Assembly (NCBI GenBank): GCA_947626935.1
Contig: CANQUD010000003.1
Location: 1 to 64,000 of the forward strand
DNA: 64,000 nucleotides
Source: an uncultured Clostridia bacterium
Lineage (GTDB): Bacteria; Bacillota; Clostridia; Christensenellales; Borkfalkiaceae
Direction of reading: 5' to 3'
Below the pieces are notes generated by a model, which was not told the DNA's origin, did not search any database, and was given only the letters and a program-made list of their open reading frames with translations. Positions 27,443 through 37,206 of the stretch are shown here, piece after piece; the first letter of the stretch is position 1, and every line of letters starts with the position of its first letter. Position numbers and translations under genes: made by a program.

Positions 27443-28495
27443 ATGGGCAACCTGTATAAAGAAATTCTCGAACATATCCCGACGGCGGCGATCGTGTTCA
27501 ACGAGGCGCTGCGGGTCAGATATTGCAACCGCTCCTTCCGCGCCTACTTCGGCGGGAAGGAGCGGGGAACGCTGGCGGACGCCGTCTCGTGCACCGAGGA
27601 AGAGCATTGCGGCAAGGGCGTCAAGTGTGCCTATTGCACACTGCGCGAATTCTTTCAGGATGCCGTGCGGTCGGACAGGATCTCCTTCCGTAAGCTCGTG
27701 TTCCGCAGGGGAAAGGATGCGCTCACCCTCCGCATCAAGGTGACGCCGATGGGGGACGGGGTCTATCTCGGCGTCGCCGACAGCGCGTACGAGACGGAGA
27801 TCGCCCGTGAGATGTCCTCGGCGCAGGACATCCAGCAGCGCCTTCTCCCCGCCGCCAAGAGCGACGCGCCCTATTCCTACATGTACATTCCCTGCCGCGA
27901 GATCGGCGGAGACCTTCCCGACGTCTATGAGACGGATGGGGGGACGATGGGAGTCCTCGCCGACGTCTCGGGGAAGGGGATCTCCGCGGGCATGCTCTCT
28001 GCATTCGTGCGGGCGGGCTGGGACCGCGGCGAAATTTCCCCCGCACGGGCGATCTTGGGACTCAATGCGAAATTTCAGGAGCTGAACCTCGACGAACGGT
28101 CGTACGTCACCGCCGTCGCCGTCCGCATCGGACGGGAAGAGCGGGAACTCGTCTACTGTGCCGCGGGGCACAATGCGCCCATTCTCCTCAAGGGAGCGCA
28201 CGGCATCGACGAGATCGTCATGAAGGCGCCGCCCGTCTCGACGTGGATGCCCGATTTCGGCTATCGGGACGACAAGATCCCCTACGAAAAGGGGGATATC
28301 CTCGTCCTTCTGACGGACGGGGTCATCGAGAGCAGGAGTCCCTCGGGCGAACAGTTCTCCCTCGAGCGGGTGGAAGAGATCCTGCGCTGTTCGGAGAACG
28401 CCCAGCGGTTCATCGAGCGGCTCAAGGCGTCGCTCAAGGAGTTCTGCGGCACCTTCAACGACGACATCACGGCGATCGCGTTCGACCTCTCCTGA
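27443..28495 (+). CDS. PAS domain protein with SpoIIE/PP2C-type phosphatase domain
   Basis: PAS-like N-terminus; AQDIQQRLLP, YIPCREIGGDLPDVYE, LADVSGKGISAGMLSAF, YCAAGHNAPIL, LLTDGVIES. Confidence 0.9.
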   Translation: MGNLYKEILEHIPTAAIVFNEALRVRYCNRSFRAYFGGKERGTLADAVSCTEEEHCGKGVKCAYCTLREFFQDAVRSDRISFRKLVFRRGKDALTLRIKVTPMGDGVYLGVADSAYETEIAREMSSAQDIQQRLLPAAKSDAPYSYMYIPCREIGGDLPDVYETDGGTMGVLADVSGKGISAGMLSAFVRAGWDRGEISPARAILGLNAKFQELNLDERSYVTAVAVRIGREERELVYCAAGHNAPILLKGAHGIDEIVMKAPPVSTWMPDFGYRDDKIPYEKGDILVLLTDGVIESRSPSGEQFSLERVEEILRCSENAQRFIERLKASLKEFCGTFNDDITAIAFDLS

Positions 28496-28670
28496 AAAAA
28501 GGACCAAAAAGAATGTCGGGACCTTGCAAAACAGCCCGAAAAAATGACAAAACAGACCGTTTTCGGAATTATTTTTTCAAAACTCATTGACAGGTCGCGC
28601 GGACGGGACTAAAATAGAGCCGATGCGGGGCGGAACGTTTGGGGAAGTTCCTCCGCCGCGGGGGGAAAGG

Positions 28671-30050
28671 ATGAAACAAACAAAGAGCGGAACAAAAGCA
28701 CGGAGAGCGAGCGCTGCGGCGGTCGCGCTCCTTTTTCTGCTCTTGACGGCGGGATGCGACATCAATGTCGGCATTCCCGACTTTTCGACGCCGACCCCGA
28801 CCGTCACGGGCGTCACCCTCTTCGTCTCTGCCGCGGAGATCGCGACGGGAGCGCAGTTCAGGCTCTCGACGGCGCCCGCGGGCGAGGACGACTTCTGGGT
28901 CTGTTCCGACGAGGACATCGCCTCGGTGGAAAACGGTCTCGTCACGGGACTCAAGGCGGGAACGGCGGTCGTCACCGTCTCCAACGGCAGGGAGATGCAG
29001 TCGTGCGCTCTGACCGTCAAAGAGGACGCCGTCGGCTTGAAAGTGACGGGTTCGGACGCCAACATCGCCCTCGGGGACACCCTCGTCTTTGAAACGGGAC
29101 TTCCCGACCGCGTCTCGGTGGAGTGGGATACCTCGGAGCCGACCGTCGCGACCCTCGAAGAGGGCGTCTTTACGGGCATTGCGGCGGGGGAGACGACCGT
29201 CTCCGCGGCATATGAGGAATATTCGGACGATTACACCGTCACCGTCTTGGGCGGAGAGGGGGTAAGGCAGCTCCTCTGGGCGGACGAATTTGACGGACAG
29301 ACCCTCGACGGGAGCAAGTGGGAATTCCAGAACGGCGTGCAGGACGTCTACCAAAACGACGGAAAGACCGCATACGGTCCCATGTTCTGGGGGAACAACG
29401 AACTGCAGTACTACACGCGGGACGCCGTCACGCTCGCGGAAGGGGTCATGGAGATCACGGCGGCGGCGAAGGGGGGACTCCCCGACGGCAGGGAATTCAC
29501 TTCGGCGCGGATCGCGACCCGCGACAGGGGTTATTGGACGTACGGCTACTTCGAGGCGCGGATGAAGCTTCCCGAGGGCGCGGGCATGTGGCCCGCCTTC
29601 TGGCTGCTTCCCCAGCCCGAAAGGGGCATGGGCACCCAAAACCGCTACGGCGGCTGGGCGGCGAACGGCGAAATCGACATCATGGAAGCGCGGGGAAGGT
29701 ATCCCTATGAAGTGGGGAACACCGTCCACTTCGGCGGAAACCCGAGCACCTATCTCGCATACGGCGCCAAACTGCAGTCGCCCATCTCCGAATGGCACAC
29801 CTACGGACTGGAATGGCGGAGCGATCATCTCTCATGGTTCGTGGACGGCGTGGAGACGTACAGGGTGAAGAACACCTCGTGGCACACCGATTCGCCGCTC
29901 GGGGCGGGCAACCCCGCGGCGCCCTTCGACCAGCCCTTCTACATCGTCATCAACCTCGCCGTGGGGGGGAACTATGACGGCGGCGTCCGTCCCGACCCTT
30001 CCTTCACGTCCGCCGCGATGGAAGTGGATTACGTCAGAGTGTACGCGTAA
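28671..30050 (+). CDS. Lipoprotein glycoside hydrolase family 16 with N-terminal Ig-like (BIG2) domains
   Basis: ATG 28671 after ggggaaagg; lipobox LTAGC; BIG2-like repeats; GH16 active-site motif EIDIMEA; LLWADEFDG. Confidence 0.9.
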   Translation: MKQTKSGTKARRASAAAVALLFLLLTAGCDINVGIPDFSTPTPTVTGVTLFVSAAEIATGAQFRLSTAPAGEDDFWVCSDEDIASVENGLVTGLKAGTAVVTVSNGREMQSCALTVKEDAVGLKVTGSDANIALGDTLVFETGLPDRVSVEWDTSEPTVATLEEGVFTGIAAGETTVSAAYEEYSDDYTVTVLGGEGVRQLLWADEFDGQTLDGSKWEFQNGVQDVYQNDGKTAYGPMFWGNNELQYYTRDAVTLAEGVMEITAAAKGGLPDGREFTSARIATRDRGYWTYGYFEARMKLPEGAGMWPAFWLLPQPERGMGTQNRYGGWAANGEIDIMEARGRYPYEVGNTVHFGGNPSTYLAYGAKLQSPISEWHTYGLEWRSDHLSWFVDGVETYRVKNTSWHTDSPLGAGNPAAPFDQPFYIVINLAVGGNYDGGVRPDPSFTSAAMEVDYVRVYA

Positions 30051-30108
30051 AGAGAACTCAAAACGGCAGAGAGCCGTTGTTGGATAGAGGAAATCAAGGA
30101 GGAAACTT

Positions 30109-33100
30109 ATGAGACAAAGACTGATGGCAGCCCTGACTGTTCTGTTCGCGCTTGTGCTCGGGCTTGCCGTACTCACTGCCTGCGGAGATTCGGGCAGTTC
30201 GGGCGGATCGGGGGACATCTCCCTCTCGGTGGAGTCCTGCGAACTTGACGTCGGCGAGACGAAACTCATCGTCGCAACGTCCAAGGACGGCGGGAAGGTG
30301 ACGTGGACGACGTCCGACGACAGCATCGTCCATATCGTGACCCAAGTCGCCTCGCGGGGGATCGTCACGGTTCAGGCGATGAAGGACGGCAATGCGACGC
30401 TGACGGCGACCAACGAGGCGGGCAAGTCCGCAACGTGCGCAGTCAAGGTCGAAAAATACACCGTCTCCATCGCAGAGGGGACAAAGGACGTCACGGGCGG
30501 AACGGTGACCGTTCTCCGCAACGGCACCACGCTTGCCTATGAGGGAAAGACGCTCCAAGCCACGATCTACCGCGCGGGCGAGGCGACGGACGAGACAGCC
30601 GTCTGGTCCTCTTCCGACGAGGCGGTCGTCACCGTCGAGAACGGCGTTCTGACGGCGCACGACATCGGCACGGCAGTCATCACCGCGAAGCGCTCCAAGG
30701 GCGTCGCGGAAGCAACGGTGACGGTCGAAGTCAAGTGGGATACGGCGCCGACGGGCTGGTACAAGATCCTGCACGGCGGCGAGACGAACGCGCTCGGCGC
30801 CAATGTCGGCAAATGGACCTGGACGGGCGACGAGGGCTGGGGCGGTTCCACGCCAACTCTCTCGGGGGACGGCTTTGCGGACGGCGGTGCCGAATTCTCC
30901 TTCTCGGGCAACACGGGCTGGAGATGGTACGGCATGCAGCTCTTCTACAAGAACAGCTCCAACCTCGACGGGCACGTCTACAAGGTGACATTCACGCTCA
31001 CTTCCGACGCGGACGGCATGATCACCGTCAACGATTTCGAGTTCGACCTTCAAAAGGGGAAAAATACCATCGAAGCGTACCGTCTCGAGGGGAAGGACAA
31101 CGCATCTGTCTACATCAACATGGCGGTGCATGACAAGATCAGAAACAACATGAAGCCCCGCCGCACGGCGGATTCCACCGATGCGAGCGAAAACTTCGAC
31201 CCGTACCGCGTGGAAGAGGCGAACATGAAGATCGAGGACCTCAAATTCGAGGAAGTCAAACCCACGCAGCTGCTCGCGCCGACATCCTTTGCCCTCAACG
31301 ACGTCACCGTGGACGGCAAGGCGGAGAAGGAGATCGCCGTCACCGATCCCAACCCGACGAAGAGCTTCGAGGGCTATGTCGTCGGATTCTTTGAGGGCGA
31401 TGCGGAAGATCCGAGCTATACGCAGGTCGTCATGAAGCCTTGGGACGAGACGACGGACATTCTCGAGACGATGAAGGTAAAGGACGGCAAGATGCTCCTC
31501 GACACTTCCTATGTGAAGGGCGGGACGTACACCGTCAAGGTCCGCTCGTACACGGACGATCCCCGCTACAGCGACAGCGGCTGGAGCAGCGGCGTCAGCT
31601 GCACCGTCGAAGAGCATGCGATCTCCTACGAACCCGCGCCTTCCTACCGTGCGCTCGACCGCGGCATCGGCAAACTCTACTACTGGTCGGAATGGAACAT
31701 GATCTCGAATGCCAAGTTCGAGAACGGCACCCTTTCCTTCCGCCTCGGGCAGGAGTCCGACTGGTACAGCGACCAGTTCTATTACACGACGAACGAACTT
31801 GTTGACAAGCATCTCTATGAACTGACCTTCAAATTCAAGGGCGTCATCGAGACGGTGGACGCGAGCGGGAATACCGTCGAGACGGTCAGAGACCTCTCGG
31901 GCAAACAGATCGTCGTCAACAGCCAGCGCGTCGACCTCGGCAACGGCGAGCAGACCGTCACGGTCAGATTCTTCTATGAGAAGAACGATCAGGTCCTCGG
32001 GATCCAGCTCGGCAAGCCGAACGACGACTGGAGCGCGACCGTCAAGGGCGCGGGGCTTGACAGCGGCAAATATTACTTCTCCGACATTCAGTTCAAGGAT
32101 TTGAGCGATCCCGAGGCGAACGCTCCGATGTACTACGGCGAACTCCTCGCCGACACGGCGACCGTCACCGACGAACTCGCCTACTGGTACGCCGCAAGCG
32201 GAAAACTCACCTATGTGGAGGAATTCGGCGACTGGATGGCAAACGGCGCCACCATGCACTCGATGAGTTCGACTCCGAACAGCGCGAGCGACACGGGGTA
32301 CAGCTACACCTTCGACTACACGGTCGATCCCATCGAGGGGAGATTCTGCAACTGGATCGTGCGCTTCTTCTACAAGAAGAGCGGGCTTGTCACGAACGGG
32401 GACTATAAACTCACCCTCGTGCTCAACTCGAGCGCGTCGGGCGACGTCATGATCAACGGCACGACGCTCACCCTGCAAGAGGGCGAACATGAGTATCATA
32501 TCTTCTACAAGGAGAGGGCGGGCATGTCCCTCTGGATGAACATGGCGACGGACTACAGCATGATCCTCGACGAGACGCTCACCATCAAGTCGCTCAAGTG
32601 GGAAGAGGGGACGAGGACTCCCCTGACGGCGCCCACGGGGTCCGTCACGGACGGCGTCGTCACCTTCACGAACCCCAACACCGTCGGCGTCGACCACGCC
32701 GAGATCGGTCTCTTCAGCGGCGACAGGCTCGTCTCCACGCAGAAGATCACAAACAACGAAAAGATCGACGACTCCGTGCACATGAACGGGTCGTACACCG
32801 TCAAGCTCCGCCTCTGCGGCACGGACGAGTATGCGGACACCGATTGGGTGACGATCGGCAACTACACCGTGACGGGCGGATTCAACATCGGGCAGGGCAC
32901 GATGTCGGACGCCGTCTCGAATGCGGGCGAATGGTACGTCTGGCTCGATACGCCCGAGCAGGAAGGCTCCGCGGCGATGCTCAATAAGGCAGAGATCGAC
33001 AGGGCGGCAAAGAAACTCACCGTCGGCTACACGACGAGCGGCACCCCTCGGCTCGGCTACAGCGTCCAGCTCTTCTATGAGGACCCGAACGCCGTTACGG

Positions 33101-33849
33101 GCAAGACGTACACTCTCTCCCTCAAGGTGAAGCTCTCCGTCAGCGGGATCATCACGATCAACGACAAGCAGATCACCTTCGTTGCGGGACAGGAACAGGA
33201 CGTCGAGATCGTCTATACCGAAAAGGGCAGGGGCGACGAGGACTGGAACGCGGGCGCTTCCATCAGCATTCAGATGGGCGTCTATCAGGCAACGCCGATC
33301 ATGGCAGCCGAGATCACCCTCTCGGGCTGGTCGATTACGGAACTGACTTCCAACCCCAACGGCGACGAGTATTATCTGACCGAAACGGAGCTGGGAGAAG
33401 GGCAGATCCCCGCCGATTCCACCTTCTACTACTGGTCGGAATGGGATATGATCACGAACGCGACCTTCAACAAAGGCACGGTGTCCTTCCACTACGGCAC
33501 GCAGGGGAACTGGTACAGCGACCAGATCTTCTATAACAGCCTCGCATTCCCCAAGGAAGGGACCTATTCCTTCTCGGTGAAGGTCCATACCACGGTCGCA
33601 GGCATGGTCCGCATCAACGGCAAGCCCGTCACGCTCGAGGTGGGGGACAACACCGTCACGGTCGAAACATGCAACGGCATGTTCTCCATGCAGATGGGTC
33701 TCCCCGTGAATAAGACGGCAGAGGGCGATTACGATTATTCGGATAACCGCAGTTCGTCCACGCTTGCCAATGCCGACATCACCCTGTCCGAATTCAGATG
33801 GACGGCGGCGGACGGCACGGTGTACGGTCTCGACGGAAGGATCTCGTAA
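30109..33849 (+). CDS. Large lipoprotein with Ig-like domains and about five carbohydrate-binding-like beta-sandwich repeats
   Basis: Lipobox LTAC; recurring YYWSEWNMISNAKFENGTLSFRLG...WYSDQFYY / YYWSEWDMITNATFNKGTVSFHYG...WYSDQIFY and related segments. Confidence 0.75.
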   Translation: MRQRLMAALTVLFALVLGLAVLTACGDSGSSGGSGDISLSVESCELDVGETKLIVATSKDGGKVTWTTSDDSIVHIVTQVASRGIVTVQAMKDGNATLTATNEAGKSATCAVKVEKYTVSIAEGTKDVTGGTVTVLRNGTTLAYEGKTLQATIYRAGEATDETAVWSSSDEAVVTVENGVLTAHDIGTAVITAKRSKGVAEATVTVEVKWDTAPTGWYKILHGGETNALGANVGKWTWTGDEGWGGSTPTLSGDGFADGGAEFSFSGNTGWRWYGMQLFYKNSSNLDGHVYKVTFTLTSDADGMITVNDFEFDLQKGKNTIEAYRLEGKDNASVYINMAVHDKIRNNMKPRRTADSTDASENFDPYRVEEANMKIEDLKFEEVKPTQLLAPTSFALNDVTVDGKAEKEIAVTDPNPTKSFEGYVVGFFEGDAEDPSYTQVVMKPWDETTDILETMKVKDGKMLLDTSYVKGGTYTVKVRSYTDDPRYSDSGWSSGVSCTVEEHAISYEPAPSYRALDRGIGKLYYWSEWNMISNAKFENGTLSFRLGQESDWYSDQFYYTTNELVDKHLYELTFKFKGVIETVDASGNTVETVRDLSGKQIVVNSQRVDLGNGEQTVTVRFFYEKNDQVLGIQLGKPNDDWSATVKGAGLDSGKYYFSDIQFKDLSDPEANAPMYYGELLADTATVTDELAYWYAASGKLTYVEEFGDWMANGATMHSMSSTPNSASDTGYSYTFDYTVDPIEGRFCNWIVRFFYKKSGLVTNGDYKLTLVLNSSASGDVMINGTTLTLQEGEHEYHIFYKERAGMSLWMNMATDYSMILDETLTIKSLKWEEGTRTPLTAPTGSVTDGVVTFTNPNTVGVDHAEIGLFSGDRLVSTQKITNNEKIDDSVHMNGSYTVKLRLCGTDEYADTDWVTIGNYTVTGGFNIGQGTMSDAVSNAGEWYVWLDTPEQEGSAAMLNKAEIDRAAKKLTVGYTTSGTPRLGYSVQLFYEDPNAVTGKTYTLSLKVKLSVSGIITINDKQITFVAGQEQDVEIVYTEKGRGDEDWNAGASISIQMGVYQATPIMAAEITLSGWSITELTSNPNGDEYYLTETELGEGQIPADSTFYYWSEWDMITNATFNKGTVSFHYGTQGNWYSDQIFYNSLAFPKEGTYSFSVKVHTTVAGMVRINGKPVTLEVGDNTVTVETCNGMFSMQMGLPVNKTAEGDYDYSDNRSSSTLANADITLSEFRWTAADGTVYGLDGRIS

Positions 33850-33859
33850 GATCTCATTC

Positions 33860-33882
33860 GCTGCGGCGCACTGCGCCGCAGC
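33860..33882. other. Perfect intergenic hairpin between binding lipoprotein and GH3 gene
   Basis: GCTGCGGCGCA-c-TGCGCCGCAGC. Confidence 0.7.
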
Positions 33883-33917
33883 GTTTCCGCTTTGAAAACA
33901 AGGATCAGGAGGAAAAT

Positions 33918-36900
33918 ATGAAAATCAGATTCGGAGTCAAGCAGATCGTGCTCGCGGCGGTCGCCGCCGTGCTCGTCGGCGTGCTCATCGCGGGGAACAT
34001 CATTCTCAACAACTATGCGCCCATTCTGCACGGCTTCTTCGGCGGATATGCCGCATCGATGGAAGGGACGAGCGCAACGAGCGAGGAATCCGTCTTTGCG
34101 GATCAGGTCATTCAGGACGTCGCCGAGGACAGCATGGTCCTTCTCAAGAACGAAAAGGACGAGGAAGGGAAGCCCTACCTTCCCTATTCCGTCTCGGACA
34201 AGGTCAATCTCTTCGGCTGGGGCGCGACGGACTACGGCTTCCTGCTCGTCGGCGGCGGAAGCGGCGGCACGAACATCACGAAGGAAAAGCCCAACCGCGT
34301 GACGCTGACGGAAGCGTTCAAGGCGCAAGGACTCGAATACAACGAAGAATTGACGAGAGCGTATGTAGATTTTTCCGATTTCGACGCGGACTACCGTTCG
34401 GGCGGCTCCACGGGCGCAGACGTTGAGCTGAGCCTCAAAAATCCCCCCGAGAGCTTCTATACCCAGCAGCTCATGACAAACGCTTTGGCGTATTCAGACA
34501 AGGCGATCGTCGTGCTCTCCCGCTGGGGCGCCGAGAACGGCGGCGGCGAAGAACTCAAGAATATCGGAAAGTACGGCGGCGGCACCTTCCTCGAACTGAC
34601 GGAAGAGGAAAAGGTCATCTTCCGCAAACTTGCGGAGTACGGGTTCACCGTCACCGTCCTTCTCAACACGACCAACCCCCTCGAACTCAAGTTCCTCGAG
34701 GAGTACGACAACATCAAGGCTTGCCTGTATGTCGGGATCCCGGGGCAGTCGGGCTGCATGGCGATCCCCAATCTGCTGTTCGGCTCCAAGATCACCGAAG
34801 ACGGCGAGGTCGAGATCAGCCCTTCGGGACGGCTCAACGACACCTACGCCTACAGCTGGCAGGAAAACAGCCCCAACTACAACAACGTCGGCGTGACGAC
34901 CAACATCGCCTACAAAGAGGGCATCTATGTCGGCTACAAGTGGTACGAGACCGCGGAGGCGGAGGGCTTCTTTGCAGGAAAGGGGACGAGCTATGAGAAC
35001 GTTGTGCAATTTCCCTTTGGCTACGGACTCTCCTATACGACCTTCAAGCAGACCATAAAAGAAGTGACGCATGAGGGAGATAAGGTCTACGACAGCGCCG
35101 AACTCTTGGGCGAGGGCGAATATAAAGTCACCGTCGAAGTGGAGAACACGGGAGAGCATGCGGGCAAGGAAGTCGTGCAGCTCTACTACACCGCTCCTTA
35201 CACCTCGGGCGGGATCGAAAAGGCGAGCATCAATCTCCTCGCATTCGGCAAGACGGGACTTCTGGATCCCGGGCAGAAGGAAGAGGTCGAACTCATCTTC
35301 ACCGCCTACGGCATGGCATCCTACGACGATTACGACAAGAACAAAAACAATTTCAAGGGCTATGAACTCGACAAGGGACTGTACGAAGTCAAGCTCATGC
35401 AGAACGCCCACACGCCCGTTGCGGGGACGGGGAACGAAGTCAAGATCTCCTTCAATTCCACGAACGGGATCACATTCGAGACGGACCCCGTCACGGGGAA
35501 CAAGGTCGAAAATCTCTTCACGGGGGACAACGCCTATGCAGGCGTCCCGATCGACGGCAGCAACGGCGTCAACGGCGGCGTCACCTATCTCTCGAGAGAG
35601 AATGGCTTTGCAAACTACAGCAGCGCGATCACGCCCGTCGGCACGGTGACGCAGCTCGCAACGGATCAGAGGGGTTCGGTCGGCAACAAGAGCGGTTATA
35701 CCTACACGGGGTACGAAACGAAGGCGATCAAGGACGAAGTCGCGACCTATCAATACGGCGCGAACAAGACGCTCACGATCGTCTCCTTGGACGACGAGGA
35801 CGAGTCGGCTCCCACCCTCGCCCAGCTCAACGGTACCGAGCAAGCCGTGTTAAAGACGCAGACATGGCTCCTCGAGGTGCTCTTCGGAGAGGATCGGACT
35901 GCGGCGGAGGAATTCTGGGACCTTCTTCTTAACCAGCTCACCCAGACCGACATCAAGAACCTCATCGGCATGAGCGGATTCAAGACGGTCGCGCTCGAGT
36001 CCATCGGCAAGCCGCTCAACACCGACAAGGACGGTCCCGCGGGCTTCAACAACAACGTCGTCGATGCAAATACGATGACGCCCTTCCCCACTTTCCCCGC
36101 AGAGACCCTCTCGGGCTGCTCGTGGAACACGGAATTGATGTACGAGATCGGGCACGCGCAGGGACTCATCGGCACGTCCATGGGCGTGCAGGGCTGGTAT
36201 GCCCCGGGCGTCAACCTGCACCGTTCTCCCTACAATTCGAGAAACTATGAGTATTACAGCGAGGACGGCAGACTTTCGGGCTATATGGCGGCAAAGACCA
36301 TCGAGGGCGCGAAGGACTACGGCGTGTATTGTTATCTGAAGCACTTCGTGCTCGCCGAGAGCGGACAGAACTCCAACGAGTGGTATGAGTGGATCACGGA
36401 GCAGGCGCTCCGCGAGAACTACTGCAAGCCCTTCGAGATCGCCGTCAAGGTAGGCGGGGCGAACGCCATGATGTCCGCCTTCAACTGCGTCGGCGCCATT
36501 TGGTCAGGCTACAACCATGCGCTCCTGACGACGATGCTCCGCGAGGAGTGGGGCTTCCAAGGCTCCGTCATCACCGACTGGGGGCAGGACTACATGGGCA
36601 ACTACGGCAGAGCGATCAAGGCGGGCAACAACATGTGGCTCCGCAACGAAAGTTCGGCTGCCGACATCAAGTTCGACGGCGCGGGCGAGGAGTATGCCGC
36701 AAGGCAGTCGGCAAGGGGGATCCTCTATACCTATCTCGACACCCTCTACACGTCGGGGCTTGAATCGCAGGCGCCGACGGCAGCGCCCTTCTCGCCGCTC
36801 TTCGTCTCGCTCTGGACGATCGTCGACGTCGTGCTCGTGCTCGGGATCGCGGCATGCGTGCTGTTCTTCTTCTGGTCGCCGAGAAAGAAGCTGCCCGAGG

Positions 36901-37016
36901 GAACGGCTGCTTCCAGACTGAAGGAAGAGATCCCCGAGGAACTTCCCGAGAATTCTCCCGAAGAGAAGAAAGAAGACGCACCCGCCGATGCGCCCAAGGA
37001 CGATTCGGAGAAATAA
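33918..37016 (+). CDS. Glycoside hydrolase family 3 (beta-glucosidase type), domain-permuted, with TM segments at both ends
   Basis: ATG 33918 with aggagg RBS; C-domain-like segment first (GWGATDYGFLLVGGGSGGTNI), then DGPAGF, YLKHFVL, GSVITDWGQDYMG; TMs at both termini. Confidence 0.9.
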   Translation: MKIRFGVKQIVLAAVAAVLVGVLIAGNIILNNYAPILHGFFGGYAASMEGTSATSEESVFADQVIQDVAEDSMVLLKNEKDEEGKPYLPYSVSDKVNLFGWGATDYGFLLVGGGSGGTNITKEKPNRVTLTEAFKAQGLEYNEELTRAYVDFSDFDADYRSGGSTGADVELSLKNPPESFYTQQLMTNALAYSDKAIVVLSRWGAENGGGEELKNIGKYGGGTFLELTEEEKVIFRKLAEYGFTVTVLLNTTNPLELKFLEEYDNIKACLYVGIPGQSGCMAIPNLLFGSKITEDGEVEISPSGRLNDTYAYSWQENSPNYNNVGVTTNIAYKEGIYVGYKWYETAEAEGFFAGKGTSYENVVQFPFGYGLSYTTFKQTIKEVTHEGDKVYDSAELLGEGEYKVTVEVENTGEHAGKEVVQLYYTAPYTSGGIEKASINLLAFGKTGLLDPGQKEEVELIFTAYGMASYDDYDKNKNNFKGYELDKGLYEVKLMQNAHTPVAGTGNEVKISFNSTNGITFETDPVTGNKVENLFTGDNAYAGVPIDGSNGVNGGVTYLSRENGFANYSSAITPVGTVTQLATDQRGSVGNKSGYTYTGYETKAIKDEVATYQYGANKTLTIVSLDDEDESAPTLAQLNGTEQAVLKTQTWLLEVLFGEDRTAAEEFWDLLLNQLTQTDIKNLIGMSGFKTVALESIGKPLNTDKDGPAGFNNNVVDANTMTPFPTFPAETLSGCSWNTELMYEIGHAQGLIGTSMGVQGWYAPGVNLHRSPYNSRNYEYYSEDGRLSGYMAAKTIEGAKDYGVYCYLKHFVLAESGQNSNEWYEWITEQALRENYCKPFEIAVKVGGANAMMSAFNCVGAIWSGYNHALLTTMLREEWGFQGSVITDWGQDYMGNYGRAIKAGNNMWLRNESSAADIKFDGAGEEYAARQSARGILYTYLDTLYTSGLESQAPTAAPFSPLFVSLWTIVDVVLVLGIAACVLFFFWSPRKKLPEGTAASRLKEEIPEELPENSPEEKKEDAPADAPKDDSEK

Positions 37017-37022
37017 TGAAAT

Positions 37023-37054
37023 AAAAACAACGGCAGGTACCTGCCGTTGTTTTT
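37023..37054. terminator. Bidirectional terminator after GH3 gene
   Basis: Perfect palindrome AAAAACAACGGCAGGTACCTGCCGTTGTTTTT. Confidence 0.85.
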
Positions 37055-37059
37055 ATATT

Positions 37060-37195
37060 GAGTGAATAACACCCCTTCCGTCACTGCGTGACACCCACCC
37101 CTCGAGGGGTGGGCAAGAGGGACCTTGGCTCCCCCTTGAGGGGGAGCTGTCGCCATCGGCGACAGAGGGGGTGTCTCTGTGCGATCGCGTCATGC
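37060..37195 (-). repeat. Module D repeat (intergenic copy)
   Basis: ACACCCCTTCCGTCACTGCGTGACACCCACCCCTCGAGGGGTGGGCAAG...CTCCCCCTTGAGGGGGAG. Confidence 0.85.
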
Positions 37196-37206
37196 TGCCT
37201 GTGCGC

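Noticed and set aside
30094-33588. 1164-aa minus-strand ORF
   Set aside because: Antisense to the binding lipoprotein; no recognisable domain.
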